This document shows, piece by piece, positions 32,872-41,551 of a stretch of DNA of 46,393 nt. A program made the position numbers and the translations under genes. The DNA is from a virus. The DNA lies in the IMG/VR virus record IMGVR_UViG_3300021182_000140, positions 1 through 46,393 of that record, one strand, 5' to 3'. The notes below the pieces were generated by a model. The model was not told where the DNA came from and did not search any database. It saw only the letters and a list, made by a program, of their open reading frames with translations. Within the stretch, counting starts at the first letter, position 1, and every line of letters starts with the position of its first letter.

Positions 32872-33975
32872 ATGGATCCCAAAGATATATTAGGAGTTGA
32901 CCCATCAGGAGCTCAAAAGAGTCCTTATGATAGCAGAGACCATCTCTATAAAGAGGTTGGTTATGGCTCTGCTCCATTTGATTGGAATGCAGGTTATGAT
33001 ATCGAGGAAGACATTGCAACTCAATTGAATCTTCCTGGATTCAAAGTAATAATTAAAAATCAAGGTGCATCAGGATCTTGTGGTGGCCAAGCTGAAGGAT
33101 ACTATGGTGCACAGCTTTCTGCATTCTTCGATAAAGTATACAATGAAAAATCAGCCAAATTCACATACGCTCCTGTTGCTGTTCCTGGTGGTGGCTCTGC
33201 TGGTCGTGCTCTTGCCGATAGATCTGTAAATGTAGGATGGGGAGAAGAATCATTGACTTCTTCTTATGAGAATGGCAATCCTCCTTCAGAGTCCTTTATG
33301 GAACAGATTGCAGACATAACTGATGCTGCTACTGTTGCAGCTAAAAGAGATCGTGCTCTTAGTTATGCACTCGTCAATCTTGACATAGATTCAGTTGCAC
33401 AGGCCATTCGTGATAACAAAGGAGTTCGCATTGGTGTTATTGGAAGCAACAATGGAACATGGTTATCTCCATTTCCTAAGCCTCCTGTAGATGGTGAAAA
33501 CCATTGGTATCATTGGACAACCTTAGGTAAGGCAAAGCTCATTAATGGCAAGAAATTCGTTGGTTTTCCAAATTCATGGGGAATTAGTGTGGGCGAAAAT
33601 GGCTGGCAATGGTATGGAGAAGACTACTTTGGTACAGCCCTAACCAATGACCAGTATGGAAACACCAGAGCTTTCTTTGAAGCTCGTACCTATGTATTCA
33701 ATCCAATTGCTCCTCCAACTTCTCTTCATCACATCTTCAACACAGACTTGCAACTTGGAATGACAGGTCCAGAAGTTCAACTTCTTCAGACTGCATTGCA
33801 AATTGATGGTTGCTTTCCTGCAAATATTTCTCCGACCATGTACTATGGAAATATAACAAAGCAGTCTGTTCAGAAGTATCAATTGAAATATGGAGTGGTT
33901 GCTGCTGGTGGAGCTGGATATGGTCGCTGTGGTCCATTGACTCGTGCTCAACTCAATAAACAATTTGGACAATAG
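32872..33975 (+). CDS. Papain-like cysteine peptidase with a C-terminal peptidoglycan-binding domain; putative endolysin
   Basis: 367 aa. The N-terminal domain has all three landmarks of C1A papain-type peptidases in order: NQGASGSC (Gln64, Cys70), a His at 211-214 in HWYHWTTLGK, and FPNSWG (Asn234). Residues ~287-366 fit a PG_binding_1 domain (LGMTGPEVQLLQTALQIDG). Paired with a holin, it is the best endolysin candidate. Papain-fold endolysins are rare compared with amidases and lysozymes. No signal peptide is visible, consistent with holin-dependent release. Confidence 0.78.
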   Translation: MDPKDILGVDPSGAQKSPYDSRDHLYKEVGYGSAPFDWNAGYDIEEDIATQLNLPGFKVIIKNQGASGSCGGQAEGYYGAQLSAFFDKVYNEKSAKFTYAPVAVPGGGSAGRALADRSVNVGWGEESLTSSYENGNPPSESFMEQIADITDAATVAAKRDRALSYALVNLDIDSVAQAIRDNKGVRIGVIGSNNGTWLSPFPKPPVDGENHWYHWTTLGKAKLINGKKFVGFPNSWGISVGENGWQWYGEDYFGTALTNDQYGNTRAFFEARTYVFNPIAPPTSLHHIFNTDLQLGMTGPEVQLLQTALQIDGCFPANISPTMYYGNITKQSVQKYQLKYGVVAAGGAGYGRCGPLTRAQLNKQFGQ

Positions 33976-34025
33976 ACATCCCAGACAAGATGTAAAACTG
34001 TTTGTTCTTTACAAAGGAGGAGTCA

Positions 34026-34427
34026 ATGAAGGAAAGAATCGTCAACATGCTTTGTTGGCTCGGAATCTTTCTTGCTGGTGCTGGTATTTCTAGCATCGTT
34101 ATTGCGACAAGAGTTCATGGCCATGATATGCCAGGAGCTACTCCGCAGATGCAGGAATGGTACAAGAATGCAAAGACCAATCCAGAAGCACGACCAACAT
34201 TCACCTCACCATGGACACTCTGCTGCAACCATGCGGAAGTGATTCCTGTAAAGGACATCATCTTCCCAACCAGCGAGCATGGATGGCAATGGAATGATGA
34301 GGGAGTAGTTAAGAACATCCCTGATGTCATCATCCATTGGAGTGAATCTGCTCCAGACAACCAGCCTACGCTGTTTGTTTATCTGGGTCAAATGACCTGT
34401 TTCTATCCACCACAAGGAGGAGCGTGA
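34026..34427 (+). CDS. Exported or membrane-anchored protein of the SD-rich block
   Basis: 133 aa from ATG 34026, preceded by AAAGGAGGAGTCA, a textbook Shine-Dalgarno site. Residues 5-27 are a hydrophobic signal/anchor; the mature part has conserved-looking CCNHAE, HWSESAPDNQPTLFVY and CFYPP motifs. I associate this pattern with small hypothetical proteins of Alphaproteobacteria and their phages. Function unknown. It overlaps the next start (TGATG). Confidence 0.65.
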   Translation: MKERIVNMLCWLGIFLAGAGISSIVIATRVHGHDMPGATPQMQEWYKNAKTNPEARPTFTSPWTLCCNHAEVIPVKDIIFPTSEHGWQWNDEGVVKNIPDVIIHWSESAPDNQPTLFVYLGQMTCFYPPQGGA

Positions 34428-34654
34428 TGCGCGTCAAGTTGTGCAACAACTGTGTCTACACTCCCGAGGACTTGGGAGCGAACTACGACCCCGCAGCGGA
34501 TACGTTCTGCTGTGGACGTTGTCCCTCACAGGGACTGCAATGTTATGCCACGGGTTACTACATCCGTGAGCCGACAAAGTGGAACCGCAATCCAACCAGA
34601 ACTTTCTGGTACAAGAGGCAGGAGAGGGAACATGAAAATCCCCATCTTCTATAG
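34427..34654 (+). CDS. Cysteine-rich small protein
   Basis: 75 aa from ATG 34427 with AGGAGGAG 6-7 nt upstream. Cysteines at CNNC and CCGRC pairs and a later CYATGYYI suggest a zinc ribbon. Base composition is more GC-rich than the rest of the genome. It overlaps the next gene's start. Function unknown. Confidence 0.6.
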   Translation: MRVKLCNNCVYTPEDLGANYDPAADTFCCGRCPSQGLQCYATGYYIREPTKWNRNPTRTFWYKRQEREHENPHLL

Positions 34655-34802
34655 GTGTGCCGAGTGCGATGCAGAAGAACCTAAGATAATTACGCTCTTC
34701 ATCCGTGAACACTACTGTGGGCGTTACTGCCTATCAGAAGGCCAACTCAAATACCATCGCATGATGTTGCGACAAATAGCAGAGGAAGTTGAACATGGCT
34801 AA
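34632..34802 (+). CDS. Cysteine-rich small protein
   Basis: 56 aa from ATG 34632, overlapping the previous gene by 23 bp, with GGAG upstream. CAEC and CGRYC pairs make a zinc-ribbon-like site; the last 20 residues are helical. A longer frame begins upstream but would run through the previous gene. Function unknown. Confidence 0.6.
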   Translation: MKIPIFYRCAECDAEEPKIITLFIREHYCGRYCLSEGQLKYHRMMLRQIAEEVEHG

Positions 34803-34953
34803 CACGAACCAGTGTTTCAGATGCAAACGACCTTTTGGTCTGACGCGTCAGAAGTATCATGGCAATGCCTTCTGTACTCTGAAGTGCTTAGAAGCATATA
34901 AGAGTGGTGTGCCACCTGACGACCAGTACGAGCTTCCTTTTCCTGACTCGTAA
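34795..34953 (+). CDS. Tiny cysteine-rich protein
   Basis: 52 aa, ATG 34795, TAA 34951-34953, overlapping the previous gene by 8 bp with AGGA upstream. Two pairs (CFRC, about 7-10; and CTLKC at 32-36) form a zinc ribbon of the kind seen in small phage proteins. It is the last rightward gene. Confidence 0.6.
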   Translation: MANTNQCFRCKRPFGLTRQKYHGNAFCTLKCLEAYKSGVPPDDQYELPFPDS

Positions 34954-34994
34954 GCGCATGGTCGCAAACACGACTCACAGCGATACGCGCTCTC

Positions 34995-35017
34995 TCTAGT
35001 GCTCTCCCTGCACTAGA
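34995..35017. repeat. Hairpin before the convergent terminator
   Basis: TCTAGTGC (34995-35002) and GCACTAGA (35010-35017) form a perfect 8-bp stem with a 7-nt loop, 4 bp... roughly 8 bp upstream of the main terminator. Confidence 0.6.
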
Positions 35018-35024
35018 CAAACTT

Positions 35025-35054
35025 AATAACCCTTTCATTAGGGTTATTTCTTTC
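35025..35054. terminator. Terminator between converging arms
   Basis: AATAACCC (35025-35032) pairs with GGGTTATT (35041-35048), 8 bp perfect, followed on the + strand by TCTTTC. It separates the end of the rightward arm from the end of the leftward arm. Being symmetric it may also slow leftward transcription, though there the tail is less U-rich. Confidence 0.75.
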
Positions 35055-35056
35055 AA

Positions 35057-35263
35057 TCAATGAGGCTTTGGCCAACAGTAAAGCAAACAACCTTTTTGTT
35101 CTTCTCTTGTTTTTATATATCTTACTCCACATTTGCAGAGAATAATTGGTGTTTTTTCTTTCTTTTCAACCCAGAGATTTCCTTCTTTGAATGTTTTATT
35201 TGCAAGCAACTGATGCAAATGGAATTTCTTATTCTCAATCATAATATTTTTTATACTTTTCAA
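35057..35263 (-). CDS. Hypothetical small protein
   Basis: 68 aa, basic. A CKCG motif and a C....C pattern towards the C-terminus suggest a metal site. It is the last leftward gene, 2 bp from the terminator region, and overlaps the HNH gene by 29 bp; ATG at residue 8 (MIENKKF) would reduce the overlap. No family recognised. Confidence 0.45.
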   Translation of the reverse strand: MKSIKNIMIENKKFHLHQLLANKTFKEGNLWVEKKEKTPIILCKCGVRYIKTREEQKGCLLYCWPKPH

Positions 35264-35558
35264 TAAATTGTCTGTCTAATTCTGTCAACTCATACTGAAC
35301 AGAATCTAGGAATTCTCTGTTGATTGCAAGCATTTTTCTGACATATGGTTCAGTTCTTAACTTTCCATGTATCTGAATATGACACTTATAATTGCACAAC
35401 CATGCACAGTTAAGAATTGAACTCTCTTCATCATGTCCTTTTATTCCTCTTCCAACTATATGATGCTGAGCACTGGCTGTGTTCATTCCACACAGGAAGC
35501 ATCTCCAGCTATCCTCAAACAGATATCTTAGTTCCTTCGGAAAGCTGTTTGTTCCCAT
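35235..35558 (-). CDS. HNH endonuclease
   Basis: 107 aa. CFLCG, AQHHIVGRG, then CNYKCHIQIHG is a compact HNH with its zinc pairs. It lacks NUMOD3 repeats, unlike the other HNH genes here. It overlaps the end of the polymerase gene by 44 bp. It may be a homing gene or, given its place in the replication block, a recombination/packaging nuclease similar to NinG. Confidence 0.75.
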   Translation of the reverse strand: MGTNSFPKELRYLFEDSWRCFLCGMNTASAQHHIVGRGIKGHDEESSILNCAWLCNYKCHIQIHGKLRTEPYVRKMLAINREFLDSVQYELTELDRQFIEKYKKYYD

Positions 35559-38500
35559 TCTTTTTTTCTTGTTCTTCCTGATAAATTCTTAAGTTCATGA
35601 CTTTGTTCACAAAAAACATCCTGATTCCACTTCCCATTTTCCCACGAAGCATGATAACATCACCTGTCTTACTCTGCTCAAAGATTAGGTTTGCATACTC
35701 TGGATACTTGAGATGACTCAATCTGCAAGTTAAGAAGTCGGAATCATCCTCAATGACAAAGTTTGCGAATCTGTACTGCTGTATTATTTCATAGTCAACA
35801 TTCAACTGCCAGTCATTCCTACCACTCCTTGGTTTGTATTTTGTGAACTGGTCAAATGTCATATATGGTGATACTCCTGCTTTTGGTTTCATGATATGAA
35901 TGATGTTGTACTTCTTCATGTCAATAGACTTTCCTTTTGTTGCACTGACTTCTCTTGCATCTCTCATGTTCTTGTCATATACAATTCCATAGAGAACAAC
36001 ATCAGGCTCATTGAATCCTGTCTTCATATCATTCAACTTCTCTATTGCAGTTGGAAGATCTTTGAATGGATGAGGATGATTAGCCAGTATATATGGCAGC
36101 CATTTCTTTGTTATCTCAAAGTCAATATCCCAAGGACACAGATTGAATCTGTCTTCAAATGATATTATACCTTTTGAATATGGTGGAGAACTTGTTCCAA
36201 ACAGATCCTCAACACAAGAGGCTTTCTCAATAGAGTCAAATGCTCCCAAGTCAATCAATAATTGTCTTACTTTCTCAGAAACTGTGTGTCCTTTCGGTAG
36301 ATGAATTGTGTCCTGATAATTCTTATATGGCTGATGTCTGACCAGCTTATCAGCTGCTCCATCGCCAATGCCTTTGACGTCTTTGAAGCCTATGCGTAGT
36401 CCTTCATCATCAATAGTAAACTCTTGCTTGCTTCTGTTGATGTCTACTGGAAGAACTTTGAATCCCTCACGCTTGTACTCTTTAATTATTTTCTTTCTCT
36501 TGTCTTCCATTTCTGTGATGGCTAAGATTGATGCATAGAACTCAATTGGGTAGTGAACTTTTAACCACATTGTCCAATAACTGATGAATCCATAACTGAT
36601 GGAATGACTGTTGTGGCTAACAATACCATTTGCAATAAATGAAGGTCTAGACTTGTCCTCCATTTCTATGTCATACACTTTCTCTTTTTTAAGTTTCTTT
36701 ATACTTACAATTTTTTCAAATAGAATAGGAAATCCCTTTTGCCACACTTTTGTTCTTCCTATTTTATATTCTGCCATTTTGTGGCAACTAACACAAAGCC
36801 ATTCAAGTATTGAATTTGGAGCATTCCTAGTAACATGGTGCACTTCCATTCTATCAAAAAGAGCATCACAATGTTCACAATTCTTTCCAATGTTTAATTC
36901 TTTGAATCTCTTAACTTCATAGGTTGAGCCATCTGTAGAATCTCCTGCTCCTCCAACTCTTCCTTTTCTCCACCCTTTTCCAAGAGCTCCTTTTGAAATA
37001 TATTTAGTTTCCTGATAGCCTCCATTGACTGCAATAAAATCACCTTCAGAGAACTTGTGAAGTTTTTTGAATCTATTATTAGACAAGAATCTATGATTAG
37101 AAGTAGCTTTAATCTTCTTTCCAGACTCTGTTGTTATTTCAAACACTTGATGAACTCCTTTGAAGAATACATCTTTTATTCTTGATGGTCTTATCTGTCC
37201 ATCCAAATCCATTCCCAATGTATTCATTTTCTTGTATGCATTTGGTTGTAACTTCCATTTTGGAGATGCATAACCTTTGTTTTTGAAAAGATTTTCTATG
37301 GTTATTTGTTTTCCAACAAATTGATTAGGATTGCAATTTTCAATTAAAGTATCTCCTGTTATACATTTATTGAAAGCCCACGAACCATAGGAGCACATCT
37401 CATCCCAGATCTTGCTTGCCACTTCTTCAGACAGTCCGTGTCCCAAGGCTCCTGGCATAAACTTGGCTCTAAAGCTGTTGAAAGCCTCAACTCCCAAGGA
37501 TCTGGACATGTTCTTACGGATTGCTGAAGTATCTTCCCAGCTCATGTCTCCAATCTCACGCATGATGCGCATAACCTGCTCTTGGTAAATAACCACTCCA
37601 TATGTTCCTCCAGTAATTCCTTCCATAATCTTATGGACATATGTTACTTTTTGTTTACCAGATCTGCGCATGATGTACTCTGTTGTGTTTCCAGAGTTCA
37701 ATGGTCCTGGTCTTGCCAATGCTGAAACTGCAGACAAGTCTTCAAAGTCTTTTGGTTTTATTTGTCTGCTTACCTGATTCACAGCCTGACCATCAAACTG
37801 GAACACTCCGAAGAGTTTCTCTTCTCTGAATCCTTTATATGTCTTCTTATCATCAAGAGGAAGAGTGTAAGGATCTATTATTTTATTATGGCGTTCTTTG
37901 ATGTATCTCATTGTCTTTGAGACAACAGAAAGAGTTGAGAGTCCTAACACATCAATCTTCAATAGACCAATATCTGTCACATCCTTGTAGTCCATACTAA
38001 GGACAAATTCATCCTTCACTTTGTAGAGAGCACAGAAGTTTGTGATTGGCTCGTTACTGATTACCACACCTGCAGCATGCTGTCCCATTTGACGATACTG
38101 TCCTTCAAGGTCTATTGCGTACTTTAACTCTGGATAGAGCTTGAGAGCCTCTGCTGGTTTTGTAAATGTTTCATTGGTAAATGTATCAGCCAATGTGAAT
38201 CCTGCACGAGAGTCTCCTCCAGAGCGTTCAAGAACCAGACCTTTAATCTCATCAATCACAACAAATGGAATCTTGAATACTCTTCCAATGTCCATGAGAG
38301 CAGACTTTCCTTTGAACTCTGCAAATGTAGGAAGTGTTCCAACCTTGTCATAACCATACTTCATTTGCAAGTATGTCTTCACTTCATGGCGTCTTGCATC
38401 TTCGAAGTCAATGTCAATGTCTGGTAGGTCTGCACGATTGATGTCTATAAAGCGTTCAAAGATGAGTCCATAGACAATAGGATCGACTTCTGTTATTCTT

Positions 38501-39618
38501 AAAGCACAGCAAGCCAAACTTCCTGCAGCAGAACCACGACCAGGACCAACCAGAATGCCATTGTCTTTGCTCCAGTTTATCAAGTCATGAATAACTAAGA
38601 AGTAGTCAATGAATCCTTTTTTATTTATTAGGTCAAGCTCATATGCAAGTCTTTCAATATAAACTGGATCTTCATTCTTTCCCATACGAGCAAGTCCTTC
38701 CATGCATTTATGAAAGAGAAAATCGCTCTTCATTGACTCTTCCATTGGGAAGCTGATTGGCTTTGCTGTTGGGAACTTGAAGTCAATGCTCTCTGAAATC
38801 TTCACAGTATTATCAAGAGCCTCTGTGAAGTCATAGTCAGGATGGCACTCGTTAAGAGACTCCTCCATTTCTTTTCTACTCTTCAAGTGAAAGTCTTCTT
38901 GGTCAAAGTGCCAATGGCTTGGATTGCTCATTTCATCGTTTGATTGAATACAAAGAAGAACTTCCTGTACTTTGGCTTGCTCTTTCTTTACATAGTGGCA
39001 ATCATTTGTTGCAACCATCTTGACTCCCTTCTTCTTAAGAGTCTTTTCATATATCTCAATAGCCTTTTGATAAACAGGAAGTCCTTCCTCAAACATGATA
39101 GGCTGCATTTCAAAATAGAAGTCGTCAAGTTTCTCATGAAACATCAAGAACTCTTCTGTTGCTTCTTTCTCTCTTCCTTTCTTTATCTTGTCCATGAATG
39201 GAGATGACAAGCAGCCAGAGAGAACAATCAATCCTTCCTGATGGTCAAAAAGATCTTGGTATGTGATTCTTGGCTTATAATAAAATTGTTCTGTCCATGC
39301 TCTTGTAACCAGCTTCATCAAGTTCTTGTAGCCTTTGTTGTTCTTTACTAGAACAATCATGTGATTGTAGTCTCTTTCTCTAATATCATTCTTGTCCTTC
39401 ACTATGTACATTTCACAGCCTAAAATTGGCTGAATACCAGCTTTGTTACATCCTTTATAATGCTTAAAATGGCTACTCACATTACCATGATTTGTCGTAG
39501 CAAGTCCTGGCTGTCCAAGTTCAACAGCTCTTTGTATGTACATTGCAGGAGTTCCATATCCATCTTGAAATGAATAGTGGTCATGCACATGCAAATGAAC
39601 AAAGTTATCAGGTTTCAT
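35515..39618 (-). CDS. dnaE: DNA polymerase III alpha-type (DnaE) replicative polymerase interrupted by an intein
   Basis: 1367 codons; 1115 aa after intein removal, a normal DnaE size. The N-terminal PHP domain starts HLHVHDHYSFQDGYG. The palm has GRGSAAGSL and DIDIDFED (about 398-406), the catalytic aspartates. A helix-hairpin-helix (IGFKDVKGIGDGAADKL) and a late OB-like region follow. Residues 752-1003 are the intein, inserted between FNK and SHS. The polymerase would replicate the phage genome. No helicase or primase was recognised in the window. Confidence 0.95.
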   Translation of the reverse strand: MKPDNFVHLHVHDHYSFQDGYGTPAMYIQRAVELGQPGLATTNHGNVSSHFKHYKGCNKAGIQPILGCEMYIVKDKNDIRERDYNHMIVLVKNNKGYKNLMKLVTRAWTEQFYYKPRITYQDLFDHQEGLIVLSGCLSSPFMDKIKKGREKEATEEFLMFHEKLDDFYFEMQPIMFEEGLPVYQKAIEIYEKTLKKKGVKMVATNDCHYVKKEQAKVQEVLLCIQSNDEMSNPSHWHFDQEDFHLKSRKEMEESLNECHPDYDFTEALDNTVKISESIDFKFPTAKPISFPMEESMKSDFLFHKCMEGLARMGKNEDPVYIERLAYELDLINKKGFIDYFLVIHDLINWSKDNGILVGPGRGSAAGSLACCALRITEVDPIVYGLIFERFIDINRADLPDIDIDFEDARRHEVKTYLQMKYGYDKVGTLPTFAEFKGKSALMDIGRVFKIPFVVIDEIKGLVLERSGGDSRAGFTLADTFTNETFTKPAEALKLYPELKYAIDLEGQYRQMGQHAAGVVISNEPITNFCALYKVKDEFVLSMDYKDVTDIGLLKIDVLGLSTLSVVSKTMRYIKERHNKIIDPYTLPLDDKKTYKGFREEKLFGVFQFDGQAVNQVSRQIKPKDFEDLSAVSALARPGPLNSGNTTEYIMRRSGKQKVTYVHKIMEGITGGTYGVVIYQEQVMRIMREIGDMSWEDTSAIRKNMSRSLGVEAFNSFRAKFMPGALGHGLSEEVASKIWDEMCSYGSWAFNKCITGDTLIENCNPNQFVGKQITIENLFKNKGYASPKWKLQPNAYKKMNTLGMDLDGQIRPSRIKDVFFKGVHQVFEITTESGKKIKATSNHRFLSNNRFKKLHKFSEGDFIAVNGGYQETKYISKGALGKGWRKGRVGGAGDSTDGSTYEVKRFKELNIGKNCEHCDALFDRMEVHHVTRNAPNSILEWLCVSCHKMAEYKIGRTKVWQKGFPILFEKIVSIKKLKKEKVYDIEMEDKSRPSFIANGIVSHNSHSISYGFISYWTMWLKVHYPIEFYASILAITEMEDKRKKIIKEYKREGFKVLPVDINRSKQEFTIDDEGLRIGFKDVKGIGDGAADKLVRHQPYKNYQDTIHLPKGHTVSEKVRQLLIDLGAFDSIEKASCVEDLFGTSSPPYSKGIISFEDRFNLCPWDIDFEITKKWLPYILANHPHPFKDLPTAIEKLNDMKTGFNEPDVVLYGIVYDKNMRDAREVSATKGKSIDMKKYNIIHIMKPKAGVSPYMTFDQFTKYKPRSGRNDWQLNVDYEIIQQYRFANFVIEDDSDFLTCRLSHLKYPEYANLIFEQSKTGDVIMLRGKMGSGIRMFFVNKVMNLRIYQEEQEKKNGNKQLSEGTKISV
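36610..37365 (-). mobile_element. Intein in DnaE with an HNH homing endonuclease
   Basis: 252 aa. It starts with Cys (CITGDTLI, block A), has a block-B TSNHRF, and ends VYDIEMED ... FIANGIVSHN, with Ser as the first residue after it: all splice-junction residues are present, so it should be active. An HNH core (CEHC ... MEVHH ... CVSCHK) lies at about 910-955 of the precursor. It sits in the conserved FNKSHS motif, three to four residues from where cyanobacterial split DnaE inteins insert (before CFNKSHS). Confidence 0.93.
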
Positions 39619-39842
39619 GATTCTAATTCTTTTATATATATTCCAATTCGTCTGAAGTCTCGAAACACCATGCTTGCTTTATTCCAGTCTCCTGAAGACG
39701 AACTTACTGTTATTGTTTTGTTCGATCCTATTGGATAACAGATATAGTGATTTCCACTATATCGGATCCTGTCGCAGTACTTACTTAATATATTTATCAA
39801 CTCTCTTTGATTCTTTGGATTATTAGATTTTTCTTTTTTCAT
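39615..39842 (-). CDS. HicA-like dsRBD-fold protein
   Basis: 75 aa. The pattern GNHYICYPIGSNKTITVSSS followed by a helix with VFRDFRRIGI matches small HicA/YcfA-like proteins, in which a histidine (here in GNH) is the catalytic residue of mRNA-cleaving toxins. No HicB partner is adjacent. Phages often carry such proteins alone. It overlaps the DnaE start (ATGA). Confidence 0.6.
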   Translation of the reverse strand: MKKEKSNNPKNQRELINILSKYCDRIRYSGNHYICYPIGSNKTITVSSSSGDWNKASMVFRDFRRIGIYIKELES

Positions 39843-39988
39843 ATTGTATTATATATTACTAATGTTGATGAACTCTTTGTATCTAACTTTCCATTGTTTC
39901 TGTCTTTATCACATTTCTTGCAAATCCATCCTTCACAAGATTTTCTGCAGTAAAAACATTTATTCTTTTTAGTTGTATGTTCCTTCAT
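39839..39988 (-). CDS. Small zinc-binding protein
   Basis: 49 aa from ATG 39988. CFYCRKSCEGWICKKC has four cysteines with CxxC pairs, a zinc-ribbon. A longer frame to 40066 overlaps the next gene and is unlikely. It overlaps the HicA-like gene by 4 bp. Function unknown. Confidence 0.55.
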   Translation of the reverse strand: MKEHTTKKNKCFYCRKSCEGWICKKCDKDRNNGKLDTKSSSTLVIYNTI

Positions 39989-40118
39989 GAAGATCGCATC
40001 TGTCGCAAATCCTTCCATTGAACTCTTTCTCATATATTGACTCCATATAGAGCCAATCATGACCAACTATATAGCACCACATTCTTATTAAGCACTTTGC
40101 ATCCTCAATTGTGTTCAT
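39969..40118 (-). CDS. DUF1660-like small zinc protein
   Basis: 49 aa from ATG 40118. GHDWLYMESIYEKEFNGRIC followed by DRCDLHE resembles the DUF1660 prophage family: a GH.W start and CxxC near the end. Role unknown. It overlaps the next gene by 20 bp. Confidence 0.55.
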   Translation of the reverse strand: MNTIEDAKCLIRMWCYIVGHDWLYMESIYEKEFNGRICDRCDLHEGTYN

Positions 40119-40177
40119 ATAGTTTATTATACCTCTTTTTACCAGATCCTCCTCCAGAGAGAATCTTGGTTTTATAA

Positions 40178-40333
40178 CTAGCGACCTGCAATCCAACGAC
40201 CGAAAGAAGTGTGAGAACAATTTCCTGATGCTTCACCATTCTTCCAGAATATACGTGTAGGAGTAACCTTTAATATAGTGCGTGAACCTGTTGAACCTTT
40301 CACTTTCTGACCTTTTTTGTATGTTGTCGCCAT
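40178..40333 (-). CDS. Tiny basic protein
   Basis: 51 aa (ATG 40333, stop TAG 40180-40178). It begins MATTYKKGQKVKGSTGSRTI and has a short beta-rich body, probably an SH3-like or KOW-like small barrel. No cysteines in a motif. It follows ThyX in the leftward arm. Confidence 0.55.
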   Translation of the reverse strand: MATTYKKGQKVKGSTGSRTILKVTPTRIFWKNGEASGNCSHTSFGRWIAGR

Positions 40334-40386
40334 ATTTGTGATTTATTTTATTAATGCTTTATCTTGCAGCTGGAGTCCTACAAGTT

Positions 40387-41226
40387 TTAAGCTCCATTTG
40401 GTGAACTCAGTAATTTTTTATTTATTTCACCACAATCGCACTGGCTGTTCTTTCCGAAACTGGTATCTCTTGTCCATTTGTGAACATGCTCTTTGCGCCA
40501 TCCTCTTGCTACACAGTCAGGACAACCTCTGTCAAATCTTGATAGCCAAACACAGCGTCCAGACATTTCACATCTGTCAATCATTGATGCTCCTAGAATT
40601 GGGTCAACTTCAGTAACAAGAGCTTTTATTTGTTTTGCAGCTTTCTGCCAAAGAGGATGAGCCTGTGAAGAAAGGCGGTCAGCCATTGTTTCACGCAATG
40701 CACGGAAAGTAACAGCAGTCTGCATCGCAGTAGGATACCACACTCCAATAACATTCCTTGCGTCTTGCTGGTCAATCTTCTGTTTAATCATTTCTGAGTA
40801 GATAATCATTTGTCGCTTCATCTCTTGCTCCATCAATTCAGCCATTGGTACTTCATCTCCTGTGAATGGATGAGTGAACTTCTGTCCTTCAAGACTAGGC
40901 ATTGCACTCCAATCATAATCATCAACAGGATTTCTTAGATTTGCATCAAAGAAACGTAGACTTCTTTCTGCATAACTCCATCCAACTCTGTGGCGCACCA
41001 ACTGTGCTCTCAAGAATATCGGAATGTCTTCCCAGAAGAAATTGAATGATGCAAACTCTAAAGGAGCTGTGAGATGGCTGCTAAATATCTCTTTCAGAGT
41101 ATCTTCAGCCTCTGCATCTGTTATATCATCAAGAGATCTGACATCTTTCCCTATCCCCATATTTAAGAAGGCTGCTGCAATAGCTTTCCGAGGCTGGGGA
41201 GTGTGTGTAACCAATTTTATGTCCAT
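40387..41226 (-). CDS. thyX: Flavin-dependent thymidylate synthase (ThyX)
   Basis: 279 aa. AQLVRHRVGWSYAERSLRF (about 74-92) is the ThyX signature, though Ser89 is spaced RHR-X8-S rather than the classic RHR-X7-S, and the C-terminal RETMADRLSSQAH..W matches the substrate-binding helix. ThyX makes dTMP from dUMP with FAD and folate. A ~35-residue C-terminal tail with HVHKW and CDCG looks like an added metal site. It neighbours dCTP deaminase and an Nmad1-like gene, which together supply or modify thymidine nucleotides. Confidence 0.88.
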   Translation of the reverse strand: MDIKLVTHTPQPRKAIAAAFLNMGIGKDVRSLDDITDAEAEDTLKEIFSSHLTAPLEFASFNFFWEDIPIFLRAQLVRHRVGWSYAERSLRFFDANLRNPVDDYDWSAMPSLEGQKFTHPFTGDEVPMAELMEQEMKRQMIIYSEMIKQKIDQQDARNVIGVWYPTAMQTAVTFRALRETMADRLSSQAHPLWQKAAKQIKALVTEVDPILGASMIDRCEMSGRCVWLSRFDRGCPDCVARGWRKEHVHKWTRDTSFGKNSQCDCGEINKKLLSSPNGA

Positions 41227-41227
41227 A

Positions 41228-41551
41228 CTAATTTCCTTTCTTCATATTTCTAATATACAGGAGGAACAAGAAAGCATAATTCCCCAAGTCAATTGCTGTG
41301 TCTTCCAAACTCTCATCGACCTGATATTCTGTCTTCTTTGCTACTTTGTTATACAGACGATCGTACTTACGCTTTATATCATGGAACTTTCCAATGGTGT
41401 GGAACTCATCATACTCTTGAACGAAGTTCTTTCCCTGATAATCATTTGACTTCCTGTTTGAAAGCTCTAGAGCTTCAATAAGAATATCTATGAATCCAAG
41501 TTCTGCATGAGGATATAGCTCGTGCATCTTATCTTTCAATTCACTATTCAT
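41228..41551 (-). CDS. Nmad1/DUF1599-like protein
   Basis: 107 aa. The C-terminal KRKYDRLYNKV....YQVDESLEDTAIDLGNYAFL pattern is that of the DUF1599 / nucleotide-modification-associated domain 1 family, often encoded near thymidylate synthase or DNA-modifying genes in phages. Exact reaction unknown. 1 bp separates it from ThyX. Confidence 0.7.
   Translation of the reverse strand: MNSELKDKMHELYPHAELGFIDILIEALELSNRKSNDYQGKNFVQEYDEFHTIGKFHDIKRKYDRLYNKVAKKTEYQVDESLEDTAIDLGNYAFLFLLYIRNMKKGN

Noticed and set aside
34452-34631. Longer start for the 34632 gene
   Set aside because: It would overlap the upstream gene by 200 bp in another frame, while ATG 34632 has its own SD site.
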